Counted from the first letter of the stretch, positions 1-8,387 are shown. The stretch is 35,763 bases of DNA from Bacteroidota bacterium (GCA_023388315.1 JAEWGM010000019.1:1-35763), one strand, 5' to 3'. Notes: generated by a model from the sequence alone, not told the origin. Translations and numbers: made by a program.

Positions 1-204
1 CGGCTGAAAGTTCAATGCAAAGATTAAAGCCTTTAGATCTTCTTTGAGGGGAGTGATAGATGTAAAATTCTTCTTGTTTAGATTAACGAACATTTATGCA
101 TAAAAACATAATTTTACGGGTGAGCCCTTTTTACGCCGCAAGGTTATTTTAGTATAATTTGAGTCCTCCTCGGATTTCACATTTTAACCATTATTTAAAC
201 GTTG

Positions 205-239
205 TTTTCGGCATATCTCACGAATAATTTGTAAATTTG
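205..239 (+). promoter_or_regulatory. Predicted Bacteroidota promoter of mdh
   Basis: The -7 box TAAATTTG (232-239) matches the Bacteroidota consensus TAnnTTTG. A T-rich -33-like element (TTTTC, 205-209) lies about 26 bases upstream. The predicted transcript would have a leader of about 30 bases before the mdh ATG. Bases 1-204 show no convincing gene. Confidence 0.55.
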
Positions 240-274
240 GCAACAGATTAACTTCACATATAAATATATCAATT

Positions 275-1273
275 ATGAGCTTTTTAACAAACGAAAAACT
301 AACCATCGTCGGCGCTGCCGGAATGATTGGTTCAAACATGGCACAAACTGCCGCGATGATGAAACTCACTTCCAACATTTGCTTATACGACCCTTTCGCA
401 CAAGGATTGGAAGGCGTGTGGGAAGAAATGCGCCACTGCGGTTTTGAAGGCGTAAACTTCACTTTCACCACCGATGTGAAAGAAGCATTTACCGACACAA
501 AATATATGATTTCGTCGGGCGGCGCACCTCGCAAAGAAGGGATGACCCGCGAAGATTTGTTGAAAGGAAATGCCGAAATTGCCGCGCAATTGGGTAAAGA
601 CATCAAAGCGTATTGCCCCGATTTGAAACACCTGACGGTTATCTTCAACCCTGCTGATATTACCGGATTGGTTGCATTGATTCACTCAGGGTTGAAACCC
701 GAATGCGTAACCACATTGGCCGGATTAGACAGTACGCGCTTGCAAAGCGAATTGGCAAAACATTTCGGTTTGGAACAAAGCAAAGTAACCAACACGCGCA
801 CCTATGGCGGACACGGCGAACAAATGGCTGTTTTTGCGTCATCGGCAAAAGTGGACGGAAAACCGTTGACCGACCTCATCGGCACCCCGGAACTAACAAA
901 CGAAGATTGGGAAGCGCTCAAACAACGCGTTACCAAAGGCGGCGCCAACATCATTAAATTGCGCGGACGCTCATCGTTCCAAAGCCCATCGTATGTTTCG
1001 GTTGAAATGATTCGAGCGGCTATGGGTGGCGAAGCTTTCCGTTGGCCTTCGGGATGCTATGTGAACACAGACGAGTTCCCGCATATTATGATGGCAATGG
1101 AGACTTCCATCACCAAAAACGGTGTTGAAATAAAAGAAACCAAAGGAACCGATTCCGAAATGGCAGCGTTAAAAGAAAGCTACCAACACTTGACCAAACT
1201 TCGCGACGAAGTAATCGGAATGGGCGTTATTCCCGCTGTGGAAGAATGGAAATCGGTAAACCCGAATTTATAA
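275..1273 (+). CDS. mdh: Malate dehydrogenase
   Basis: Cytosolic enzyme that interconverts malate and oxaloacetate with NAD(H), feeding the reductive branch to fumarate and succinate in anaerobic Bacteroidales. The 332-residue protein has an N-terminal Rossmann fold with GAAGMIGS near residues 13-20 and Asp39 at the end of the second strand, which fits NAD preference. The substrate loop has Arg86 and Arg92, followed by Asn125 in NPADITG, Arg155 in LDSTRLQ and the catalytic His180 in GGHGEQ. All the key residues expected of an LDH/MDH-family malate dehydrogenase are therefore present. A Bacteroidota -7 box lies 36 bases upstream, and a strong terminator follows the stop codon, so it is probably transcribed alone. 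It is convergent with the pyrophosphatase gene. A lactate dehydrogenase is less likely given the Bacteroidales-type length and loop. Confidence 0.93.
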   Translation: MSFLTNEKLTIVGAAGMIGSNMAQTAAMMKLTSNICLYDPFAQGLEGVWEEMRHCGFEGVNFTFTTDVKEAFTDTKYMISSGGAPRKEGMTREDLLKGNAEIAAQLGKDIKAYCPDLKHLTVIFNPADITGLVALIHSGLKPECVTTLAGLDSTRLQSELAKHFGLEQSKVTNTRTYGGHGEQMAVFASSAKVDGKPLTDLIGTPELTNEDWEALKQRVTKGGANIIKLRGRSSFQSPSYVSVEMIRAAMGGEAFRWPSGCYVNTDEFPHIMMAMETSITKNGVEIKETKGTDSEMAALKESYQHLTKLRDEVIGMGVIPAVEEWKSVNPNL

Positions 1274-1293
1274 TTCACTCTGTCACTCAAATA

Positions 1294-1326
1294 GAAAAAA
1301 CTCCGGACATTTCCGGAGTTTTTCTT
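1294..1326. terminator. Bidirectional intrinsic terminator between mdh and hppA
   Basis: A perfect 8-bp stem, ACTCCGGA/TCCGGAGT, closes over a CATT loop. It is flanked by an A-run on the left and a T-run on the right, so it can work on both strands. It lies 21 bases after the mdh stop and on the 3' side of the convergent hppA gene. Confidence 0.85.
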
Positions 1327-1338
1327 TTATACCTTGCC

Positions 1339-1401
1339 CATCCAGCACCACACACCCATCACCCAGCACCCAACACCCAACACCCAACACCCAGCATCCA
1401 A
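1339..1401. repeat. Heptad tandem array A (9 units)
   Basis: Nine consecutive 7-base units in exact register, of consensus CAYCCAR (for example CACCCAA three times in a row, then CACCCAG and CATCCAA). Read on the minus strand the unit is TTGGGTG. The array ends 5 bases from the hppA stop codon, so the TTGG core is on the sense strand of hppA. Confidence 0.85.
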
Positions 1402-1406
1402 CACTT

Positions 1407-3608
1407 CTACAACACACTCCACGCCACCGTTAACCCTGCCATCACAATAGAAACCATGCTCATCAACTTAATTAAAATATTGAGCGATGGGCCCGACGTA
1501 TCTTTAAACGGATCGCCAACCGTGTCGCCTACAACCGTTGCTTTGTGTGCTTCGCTGCCTTTCCCGCCAAGGTGCCCTTCTTCGATGTATTTTTTCGCGT
1601 TGTCCCACGCGCCGCCGGAATTGGCCATAAAAATAGCCAACACAAACCCGGCACCCAAGCCTCCGGCTAAAAGCCCCATTACTCCGGCAACGCCTAAAAC
1701 AATTCCCACAAGAATGGGAATGGCAATCGCCAGCAGCGAGGGCAACAACATTTCGCGCTGCGCGCCTTTGGTGGAAATTTCCACACATCGGGCATAATCG
1801 GGAGTATTTTCGCCGGTAAGAATGCCTTGTATTTCACGAAACTGGCGACGAACCTCTTCCACCATTTTCTGCGCGGCACGCCCCACGGCGTTCATCGTTA
1901 ATCCGCAAAACAGAAACGCCATCATCGCGCCGATAAAAATGCCCGCCAATACTTTGGGGTTCATCAAGGTCACTTGAAAATAATCCATAAAATCGACAAA
2001 AGTAGCGTTGGCAACGTTCACGGTGTCGCCATTGGCAAACTCCATCACGGTATCTCCCAAGCGCAACATCCCGATGCGAATTTCTTCCATATACGATGCC
2101 AGCAACGCCAATCCCGTTAACGCGGCCGAGCCGATGGCAAATCCTTTGCCGGTGGCAGCCGTTGTATTGCCCAACGCGTCAAGCGAATCGGTGCGGCGGC
2201 GCACTTCGGGCTCCAGGCCACTCATTTCGGCATTTCCTCCCGCATTATCGGCAATGGGGCCGTACGCGTCGGTAGCCAAGGTGATGCCCAGCGTTGAAAG
2301 CATGCCCACCGCGGCAATGGCAATGCCGTAGAGCCCCATACTCAAGTTTTGCGCCGAAAGCATATTGTCCACATCAAAACCGATGGCGCACAAATACGAA
2401 ATGAGAATGGCTAAGGCAATGGTAACCACGGGAATTACCGTGGAGATAAGGCCTGTTCCCATTCCGGCGATAATTACGGTTGCCGGCCCCGTTTTGGCAC
2501 TGTCAGCAATATCGCGAGTGGGTTTATAAGAGTGCGAGGTAAAATATTCGGTTCCTTGCCCGATGATAATTCCACCCGACAAACCAGCTATAACCGAAAA
2601 CGACAGCCCCAGCCAATTTTCAAAACCCAGAAAATATAAAATACCAAAAGTGCTTGCGGCAATCAATATCGCGCTGATATTCACCCCTCGGTTCAACGCC
2701 GCCATCAATTGCTTCATGGAAGCGTTTTCTTTTGTCCTGACCATAAAAATGCCCAAAATGGAAAGAAACACACCGATGGCCGCGATTATCATCGGGGCAA
2801 AAACTGCGTTCTTTTGCATAGAGGGATTCAGCACAAAAGCCGACGCGCCCAACGCGGCGGTTGAAAGAATGGAACCACAATACGACTCGTACAGGTCGGC
2901 TCCCATTCCGGCTACATCGCCCACATTGTCGCCTACATTATCGGCAATGGTGGCGGGGTTTCGCGGGTCGTCTTCGGGAATATCCGCTTCCACTTTGCCC
3001 ACCAAATCGGCGCCCACATCCGCGGCTTTGGTGTAAATGCCTCCGCCTACGCGCGCGAACAATGCCTGCGTGGACGCACCCATCCCAAAAGTGAGCATGG
3101 TGGTGGTAATCATAATGAGTTTATGCCCGGCATCGGCATCCTCCACAAAGAAATCGAGGATCAGATACCACAAAGAAATATCGAGCAAAGCCAATCCCAC
3201 AACAACCAAACCCATCACCGCCCCGGAACGGAAAGCAATTTGCAACCCTTTGTTTAACGAGTGCCGTACGGCGTGCGCGGTTCGTGCGGAAGCATAGGTA
3301 GCGGTTTTCATCCCGAAAAAACCTGCTAGGCCTGAAAAAAAGCCGCCGGTTAAAAACGCGAAAGGCACCCAACTGTTTTGCAACCCGAAAAAGACCATCA
3401 CCGTGAAAATAATAGCCAACACAACAAACACAATGGTTACCACTTTATATTGCTGTTTGAGGTAAGACATGGCTCCCTCCCTCACAAAACGGGCAATGGT
3501 TTTCATTTTTTCTGTGCCTTCGCTCTGCTTCATCATAGAGCGAAAAAAGTAAAACGCAAAAACAAGGGCGGTTAACGATGCCAACGGAACAAGGTAGAAG
3601 TAATTCAT
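1407..3608 (-). CDS. hppA: Membrane-bound sodium-type pyrophosphatase, K+-dependent
   Basis: Integral membrane enzyme that hydrolyses pyrophosphate and pumps cations across the inner membrane. The 733-residue protein is almost wholly hydrophobic, with about 16 membrane segments as in this family. The pyrophosphate/Mg site is visible as DVGADLVGKVEADIPEDD near residues 198-215 with DNVGDNVGD after it, and again near the C-terminus as DNAKKYIEEG and VGDTVGDPFKDTSGPS. GADLYESY near residue 237 carries the Glu typical of Na+-pumping members, where H+-only pumps usually differ. GNTTAATGKG near residue 480 has Ala where K+-independent enzymes have Lys, so K+ activation is predicted. The subtype is inferred from these residues only; a Na+/H+ co-pump as found in some Bacteroides is equally possible. 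The gene is monocistronic, with a long structured leader upstream. Confidence 0.93.
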   Translation of the reverse strand: MNYFYLVPLASLTALVFAFYFFRSMMKQSEGTEKMKTIARFVREGAMSYLKQQYKVVTIVFVVLAIIFTVMVFFGLQNSWVPFAFLTGGFFSGLAGFFGMKTATYASARTAHAVRHSLNKGLQIAFRSGAVMGLVVVGLALLDISLWYLILDFFVEDADAGHKLIMITTTMLTFGMGASTQALFARVGGGIYTKAADVGADLVGKVEADIPEDDPRNPATIADNVGDNVGDVAGMGADLYESYCGSILSTAALGASAFVLNPSMQKNAVFAPMIIAAIGVFLSILGIFMVRTKENASMKQLMAALNRGVNISAILIAASTFGILYFLGFENWLGLSFSVIAGLSGGIIIGQGTEYFTSHSYKPTRDIADSAKTGPATVIIAGMGTGLISTVIPVVTIALAILISYLCAIGFDVDNMLSAQNLSMGLYGIAIAAVGMLSTLGITLATDAYGPIADNAGGNAEMSGLEPEVRRRTDSLDALGNTTAATGKGFAIGSAALTGLALLASYMEEIRIGMLRLGDTVMEFANGDTVNVANATFVDFMDYFQVTLMNPKVLAGIFIGAMMAFLFCGLTMNAVGRAAQKMVEEVRRQFREIQGILTGENTPDYARCVEISTKGAQREMLLPSLLAIAIPILVGIVLGVAGVMGLLAGGLGAGFVLAIFMANSGGAWDNAKKYIEEGHLGGKGSEAHKATVVGDTVGDPFKDTSGPSLNILIKLMSMVSIVMAGLTVAWSVL

Positions 3609-3639
3609 AGTCGATATTTTTTAAGTCCACAATTTTTAA

Positions 3640-3693
3640 GAACCTGTTTTTAGTTTAGATGTAAAAACTATTCGTAAAATTCAAAAACAGTTT
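3640..3693 (-). promoter_or_regulatory. Inverted repeat in the hppA leader
   Basis: Two 13-base arms (3640-3652 and 3681-3693) pair at 11-12 positions around the core CTGTTTTT. A nested TAGTTT/AAACTA hairpin lies at 3651-3670. The structure lies 32-85 bases upstream of the hppA start. A near-consensus -7 box (CATATTTG on the minus strand, 3701-3708) sits just beyond it, so the repeat would lie in the 5' leader. It may be a leader regulator or simply an intergenic repeat. Confidence 0.35.
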
Positions 3694-3773
3694 CTAAATA
3701 CAAATATGCACATTTTTATTTAAAAAAGTAAAAAAAATAAAATGTTCGTATAAAACAAGTTTTTCCCTCCGGC

Positions 3774-3809
3774 TTTCTGCCTAACGAGGCAAAAAAACTA
3801 TTATCTTTG
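3774..3809 (+). promoter_or_regulatory. Predicted promoter of the ROK regulator gene
   Basis: A -7 box TATCTTTG (3802-3809) lies 28 bases downstream of a T-rich -33-like element (TTTCTG, from 3774). The predicted leader is about 75 bases. Confidence 0.55.
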
Positions 3810-3891
3810 TGTTCAGTTTATTACAATACACTTTTGAATATTCCTAACCCATTGCAACACGCATTATTGAACCCACTTTAAAAACAAAGAT

Positions 3892-5097
3892 ATGGTGAAG
3901 AACTTCTTTTTGACAAACGAAAAAAGCCCCAAGAACATTCAGATAAAAAAAGATATCATAAATCATTTTATAAATCATGGGAACGACACTATCGCGGAAC
4001 TTTCCAAAGAACTGGACTTAAGCGTTCCTACGGTAACCAAGTTTATTTCGGAGCTGAGCGACTTGGGATTGATTGCCGAATTTGGCAAAATACACACCCA
4101 CGGCGGGCGCCATCCTATTGTGTACGGGTTGAATCCTTCCTCGGCGTATTTTGTGGGAGTTGATATGACGCGCCACCATTTAAGTATGGCGTTAATGGAT
4201 TTTAAAGGCGATTTGGTGGACCACAAAATGGGTGTTTCTTATACGTATGAAAATACCACCGAGTCATTTGACGCCCTGTGTAACCACATTCAACAGTTTA
4301 TTGATAAAACGGGCGACCTGAAACAAAAAATACAAAATATCAACCTGAACATTTCGGGACGCGTGAATCCCGAATCGGGCTATAGCTACAGCAGTTTTTA
4401 TTTCAGCGAAGAACCCATCAGCGCCATTCTCTCCAAAAAATTGAACTACAGTGTTGGTATCGACAACGATACCCGCGCTATGGCCTATGGCGAATATATG
4501 AAAGGCGTGGCCGAAGGCTATAAAAACGTTATTTTCGTAAACATTAGCTGGGGGCTGGGCATTGGCATCATCATAGACGGAAAGCCGTATTACGGCAGAT
4601 CGGGATTTTCCGGCGAATTTGGGCATTTTCCCATTTTCGATAACGAAATTATTTGCCATTGCGGTAAAAAAGGTTGCCTCGAGACCGAAGCGTCGGGCCT
4701 TGCCATTCACGCGATGGTAAAAGAGCGCATTGCCAACGGGGAATCAAGTATTCTCACCGACCACATTAAAGATATGGACAAGCTCACGCTCACCGATATT
4801 ATTCGCGCCACAAATATGGAAGACACCTTGTGTATTGAAATTGTGGAAGAAGTGGGATATAAATTGGGAAGATACATTTCTGGTTTGATTAATATTTTTA
4901 ATCCCGAGTTGGTGGTTATCGGTGGGCAGGTTGCCGAAACAGAGGGCTTTGTATTGCTTCCTATTCGCAGTTCCATCCGAAAATACTCGCTCAATTTGGT
5001 CAACAAAGATTCACAGATTTTGCTCTCCAAACTTAAGAACAAAGCGGGCGTTGTGGGCGCTTGCATGATTGCAAGAAGCAGGTTATTTTCGCAGTGA
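3892..5097 (+). CDS. ROK-family transcriptional regulator (NagC/XylR type)
   Basis: Predicted DNA-binding repressor that senses a sugar or sugar phosphate. Residues about 15-75 form a winged helix-turn-helix (IAELSKELDLSVPTVTKFIS near 34-53). Residues about 85-400 are a sugar-kinase-like ROK domain with the zinc motif CHCGKKGCLE (255-264), GEFGH (241-245) and Asp193 in DNDTRA at the kinase-type catalytic position. The length of 401 residues is normal for ROK repressors and too long for a plain ROK glucokinase. The first phosphate loop (VDMTRHH) has lost the usual glycine-rich DxGGT form, which favours a regulator over a kinase. No sugar-catabolic operon is adjacent, so its target cannot be inferred from context. 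It has its own promoter and a terminator 160 bases after the stop. Confidence 0.85.
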   Translation: MVKNFFLTNEKSPKNIQIKKDIINHFINHGNDTIAELSKELDLSVPTVTKFISELSDLGLIAEFGKIHTHGGRHPIVYGLNPSSAYFVGVDMTRHHLSMALMDFKGDLVDHKMGVSYTYENTTESFDALCNHIQQFIDKTGDLKQKIQNINLNISGRVNPESGYSYSSFYFSEEPISAILSKKLNYSVGIDNDTRAMAYGEYMKGVAEGYKNVIFVNISWGLGIGIIIDGKPYYGRSGFSGEFGHFPIFDNEIICHCGKKGCLETEASGLAIHAMVKERIANGESSILTDHIKDMDKLTLTDIIRATNMEDTLCIEIVEEVGYKLGRYISGLINIFNPELVVIGGQVAETEGFVLLPIRSSIRKYSLNLVNKDSQILLSKLKNKAGVVGACMIARSRLFSQ

Positions 5098-5112
5098 ATT
5101 TTTAAGAATGGG

Positions 5113-5201
5113 GAAATTAGAAATTAGAAATTAGAAGTTAGAAATCGAGAAGTTGAGAAGTTGGAAGTTGAGAAGTTGGAAGTGAAGAAGTGAAGAAGTT
5201 T
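5113..5201. repeat. Heptad/octad tandem array B (12 units)
   Basis: Twelve consecutive units of 7 or 8 bases. They start as GAAATTA repeated three times, drift to GAAGTTA and GAAGTTG, and end as GAAGTGAA. Read from a different phase the unit is RTTRGAA. The array begins 15 bases after the ROK stop codon, with the TTRG core on the sense strand of the ROK gene. Confidence 0.85.
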
Positions 5202-5220
5202 GTAGAATACACAACCGTAG

Positions 5221-5239
5221 AGACGCATTGAATGCGTCT
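5221..5239. repeat. REP-like palindrome
   Basis: Perfect 8-bp inverted repeat AGACGCAT/ATGCGTCT around a 3-base loop, preceded by CCGTAG. This resembles the short GTAGAGACGC-type palindromes scattered in intergenic DNA of several phyla. Only one copy is seen in this window. Confidence 0.55.
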
Positions 5240-5260
5240 GTCTGGACACAACATCCTAAT

Positions 5261-5299
5261 AAAAAGCACGAAAGCCATTGAAAGCCTTCGTGCTTTTTT
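5261..5299. terminator. Bidirectional intrinsic terminator
   Basis: A 12-bp stem, AAAAAGCACGAA/TTCGTGCTTTTT, around a 14-base loop, with a T-run on each strand. It separates the convergent ROK regulator and the small lipoprotein gene. Confidence 0.85.
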
Positions 5300-5314
5300 A
5301 AATCCGATACAATT

Positions 5315-5857
5315 TTAATCAATTACTTTCTTAATTGCTTCTTCGTCGCGTAAAATGGTTCTTAGTTCGCTACGCAAATCGTGCCCACTCACCTCCAAGT
5401 CTTTGATTTGCACACGCTGCCAAATTTCCTCAATCCATCGGTCTTGACGCTCACCGAACTCATCTATGGGTTGAAACCACCGCAGGCGCATAAAATGTTC
5501 GCCCGACAACATCAGGTTCAACGGATTGTCAATTCCAATTTGACTTCTGTTAAATGAATGCACAATTTCTTCCGTGTACACGTTGCCGGCTAAGCGATAT
5601 GTACCGTTCACAGTAATGATTGCTCCATCTTTGGTGGACATGAAATTCATAAACTGACCATTAGGAAAAATCATTTTAAACATACCCTTTGGCATCTCCT
5701 TAAAACCGGGTTCATCGCTGTTATGAACCGCTTTCACTTCCCACAATCCAATTAAACGATCTGCAGCGGAATTACGCGCACCTTGTCGCGATGTGCCGCA
5801 ACTTGTGGCGAGAGCAACAAGGCAGACCAGCCAAAAATAACGAAGTAATGCTTTCAT
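5315..5857 (-). CDS. Small lipoprotein, possibly DUF4488/lipocalin-like
   Basis: A 180-residue predicted envelope lipoprotein of unknown function. The start chosen here gives a hydrophobic signal ending in LATSC, with Cys20 as the lipidation site. An in-frame extension upstream to 6043 runs into a structured repeat and is not credible. The mature part begins with a Ser-rich linker, then RLIGLWEVKAV near residue 33, and continues as a predicted beta-rich domain (FPNGQFMNF, TVNGTYRL, LRWFQPIDEFG). The LxGxWxV opening and alternating strands resemble small Bacteroidales lipocalin-like domains such as DUF4488, but I am not certain of the family. A perfect -7 box lies 32 bases upstream of the ATG. 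The gene appears monocistronic and ends at a bidirectional terminator. Confidence 0.7.
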   Translation of the reverse strand: MKALLRYFWLVCLVALATSCGTSRQGARNSAADRLIGLWEVKAVHNSDEPGFKEMPKGMFKMIFPNGQFMNFMSTKDGAIITVNGTYRLAGNVYTEEIVHSFNRSQIGIDNPLNLMLSGEHFMRLRWFQPIDEFGERQDRWIEEIWQRVQIKDLEVSGHDLRSELRTILRDEEAIKKVID

Positions 5858-5888
5858 GACAATATAAATTTTACAATTATGGCTCTTA

Positions 5889-5896
5889 CAAATATA
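5889..5896 (-). promoter_or_regulatory. Predicted -7 box of the small lipoprotein gene
   Basis: TATATTTG on the minus strand matches TAnnTTTG exactly and gives a leader of about 25 bases. It supports the start at 5857 rather than the longer open frame. No clear -33 element is seen. Confidence 0.5.
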
Positions 5897-5968
5897 ACAC
5901 TTTTTTAGAAATATGAACCACATTACTTCATTTTTAACATAAAACAAGCAGGCAAAAACAACATACCA

Positions 5969-6169
5969 AGCCTGAAAGGCGAAATTTTCATAACCGTATG
6001 CTAACCGCCGATAGGCGGGCAGCTTACGGTAAACAAGACACATATAACGCTGCCTGAAAGGCAGTATTTTATAAAAGTCCGACCACTTCGGGTCGGGATG
6101 TACGTCATTTATTTACCGTAAGCTGTACTACGCTTGCATACGGTTATGGAAGTTAGGCTTTTTAAGCCA
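5969..6169. repeat. Multi-stem intergenic element of about 200 bp
   Basis: This fills most of the gene-free stretch 5858-6224. Two perfect 13-bp inverted repeats are nested: CATAACCGTATGC (5989-6001) with its complement at 6136-6148, and AGCTTACGGTAAA (6021-6033) with its complement at 6112-6124. Short hairpins sit in the gaps: CCGCC/GGCGG (6005-6018), CTGCC/GGCAG (6050-6064) and CCGACC/GGTCGG (6079-6096). Smaller stems lie at both edges (GCC-TGAAA-GGC, 5970-5980; GGCTT..AAGCC, 6156-6168). The whole folds into a branched structure on either strand. No protein is encoded convincingly. It could be a MITE-like or REP-like mobile repeat, or a structured RNA. Confidence 0.7.
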
Positions 6170-6224
6170 ATAGTTCTCAAACTTTTAATGAATTACTTTA
6201 AGGGTCACAGATAGAACCCCAAGC

Positions 6225-8387
6225 CTACAGCAACTCCATTTCTTCAATTAAATGCGTGGCGCCGGCAAATTTATCGATAATGAAAAGCACGTAACGGATA
6301 TCCACGATGATGCTCCGCTGGTAATCGGGCAAAAACTGAATATCGCCACCAACGCCTTCCCAATTTCGGTCGAAATTAATGCCGATAAGTTCGCCGTTAC
6401 CGTTCATCACGGGGCTTCCGGAATTTCCGCCCGTGGTGTGCGTGGTGGCGGCAAAGGCAATGGGCATTCTGCCATCGGGCAACGCGTAACGTCCGAAATC
6501 TTTTGCGTTATACAGTTCTTTGATTTTGTCGGCTACCACAAATTCCCAATTATCGGGGTCTTCTTTCTCCATAATACCGTCCATCGTGGTTTGGTGCGCA
6601 TAAGACACCGCGTCGCGCGGACTATATCCTTTCACTTGTCCGTAAGAAAGACGCAGCGTGAGATTGGCGTCGGGAAAATGGGTGTATTGTTTGTCTATAG
6701 CCAAAATTCCTTCCAAATAGGTGCGGCGCGCGATAGCAAACGGATTGTCAAACTCACTGAGCTTGTTGCGCAGCGATAATGCCTCTCCCATCACCGAGCG
6801 AGAGAATTGAAACATTGGGTCGTTGTTCAACGCTTGCGCGTTTCGGTCGTCGTTTAAAAATTTCTGTAAGTTTTCTTCGCTACCAAAAATAGACGAATCA
6901 AAAATATGATCCACAAATTTATCCACATCGCCACCAAATTGGGTGTACAATGTTTGAAAATAAGTAGGTTGGCTTTCTTTTGGCACAAGACGGGTGTATT
7001 CGGCAAGCATTACTTTTGCCACTTTTTTATCCACCTCACGGTTATAATCTTTATCGGCAAAATTTCTGTAATCCGCCATCAGTTGCAACGATTGCTTCTC
7101 CATTTCATCAGCGTTGTTCGCTTCCAAAGCCGATGACAACGCGTTTGCCGCTCCCAACGGAACGGTGGCAAACTCCACGCCCCGAATAATTCCTTCGTTG
7201 AGCATCCAGCTGCGGTAACGCAGATCGGCACGCTCTTTCACTATACGCTCAATTTCCGTTAACGCTTGCGCGTATTGCGGTTTGTTGTTTTTTCGCGCCC
7301 AATCGAGCACACGGTTTTGTTGGTCGAGTTTCAACTGTTCAAAGTTGCGCAAATCGATGGCCCAATTGGTGCCGATGGCATTTTTATACGCGTTTGTGGA
7401 ACCCGAATATTTTGACGCGTATTGAATTTTTACCGCCGGGTCGGCAAGCATTTCGTCTAACATAGCGCTTTGGCGCACCTCGCGCATATTAATGCGCACG
7501 TTGTTATCGATATCCCGGCGTTCAGCTACTTCCCACGATGTGTAATATTTATGCGTGGTTCCGGGAAAGCCCAAGATCATGGCAAAGTCGTTTTCCTGAA
7601 CGCCTTTTGTGGATATTTTCAACCAACGCTTTGGTTTAAGCGGCACATTATCGGGCGAATAGGCGGCGGGATCGCCATTTTTATCGGCATAAATGCGGAA
7701 AATGGCGAAATCGCCCGTGTGGCGGGGCCACATCCAATTATCGGTATCGGCGCCGAATTTTCCTACCGAACTGGGCGGCGCGCCCACCAAACGAACATCG
7801 GAATACACTTTTTTGGTAAACATATAATATTCGTTTCCGTTGAAAAACGGTTTTATCTCCACAGCGGTTCCGGGATTTTTAAGGTAATCGGCCGCTTTGT
7901 CACGCGCGATTTGGTTTAAGTAAGAAGGCGATAGAAAAAGTACGCCATCCGTATCTTGCGCTTTGTCGCGTTGCAAACATTGCTTCACATAATCGGTCAC
8001 GTTTTCAATTTTATCGATAAACGTTACCGTGAGCCCGGGGTTTGGCAGTTCTTGCGCTTTGGTCATCGCCCAAAAACCGTCATCCAAGTAATTGTTCTCC
8101 ACCGTGCTGTGGCTTTGTATTTGTCTATAACCGCAATGATGATTAGTGAGCACCAACCCTTGCGATGAGATTACTTCGCCCGTGCAGCCGCCGCCAAACT
8201 GCACCACGGCATCTTTTAGCGAGCTTCCGTTGGGGTTATAAATATCGTAATCCTGCAATTTCAAGCCAAGTTTTTGCATATCGCCCAACTTTTGTTGCTT
8301 TAGCAAATGCAGCATCCACATGCCTTCATCGGCAAACGCGGAAATCAGTAAGAAAGAAAACAAAAAGGTTAAAAAGTACTTTTTCAT
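6225..8387 (-). CDS. Secreted S46-family dipeptidyl-peptidase, DPP11 type
   Basis: Exported serine exopeptidase that removes dipeptides from the N-termini of oligopeptides, supplying peptides for uptake. The 720-residue length matches DPP7/DPP11. Residues 1-19 are a signal peptide. The chymotrypsin-like site is visible: His in TNHHCGY (81-87), Asp in the ADTDNWMWPRHTGDF region near residue 215, and Ser656 in GGNSGSP. The S1-pocket residue 18 positions after that Ser is Arg (GINFDR). The equivalent Arg673 of Porphyromonas gingivalis DPP11 gives preference for Asp/Glu at P1, whereas DPP7 has Gly there. I therefore predict an acidic-residue-specific DPP11. The gene is divergent from the lipoprotein gene at 8554, and no partner peptide transporter is adjacent. 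It is possible, though less likely, that it is a DPP7-like enzyme with altered specificity. Confidence 0.92.
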   Translation of the reverse strand: MKKYFLTFLFSFLLISAFADEGMWMLHLLKQQKLGDMQKLGLKLQDYDIYNPNGSSLKDAVVQFGGGCTGEVISSQGLVLTNHHCGYRQIQSHSTVENNYLDDGFWAMTKAQELPNPGLTVTFIDKIENVTDYVKQCLQRDKAQDTDGVLFLSPSYLNQIARDKAADYLKNPGTAVEIKPFFNGNEYYMFTKKVYSDVRLVGAPPSSVGKFGADTDNWMWPRHTGDFAIFRIYADKNGDPAAYSPDNVPLKPKRWLKISTKGVQENDFAMILGFPGTTHKYYTSWEVAERRDIDNNVRINMREVRQSAMLDEMLADPAVKIQYASKYSGSTNAYKNAIGTNWAIDLRNFEQLKLDQQNRVLDWARKNNKPQYAQALTEIERIVKERADLRYRSWMLNEGIIRGVEFATVPLGAANALSSALEANNADEMEKQSLQLMADYRNFADKDYNREVDKKVAKVMLAEYTRLVPKESQPTYFQTLYTQFGGDVDKFVDHIFDSSIFGSEENLQKFLNDDRNAQALNNDPMFQFSRSVMGEALSLRNKLSEFDNPFAIARRTYLEGILAIDKQYTHFPDANLTLRLSYGQVKGYSPRDAVSYAHQTTMDGIMEKEDPDNWEFVVADKIKELYNAKDFGRYALPDGRMPIAFAATTHTTGGNSGSPVMNGNGELIGINFDRNWEGVGGDIQFLPDYQRSIIVDIRYVLFIIDKFAGATHLIEEMELL

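Noticed and set aside
1..274. A gene fragment or RNA gene at the left edge
   Set aside because: No frame with family features and no tRNA-like or rRNA-like sequence; only the mdh promoter is supported.
1339..1401. Possible CRISPR array
   Set aside because: Units are 7 bases with no spacers and no cas genes; it is a simple tandem array.
5858..6043. N-terminal extension of the small lipoprotein
   Set aside because: It would read through the multi-stem element and put residues before a clear lipoprotein signal peptide and downstream of nothing that could initiate; a -7 box lies inside the extension.
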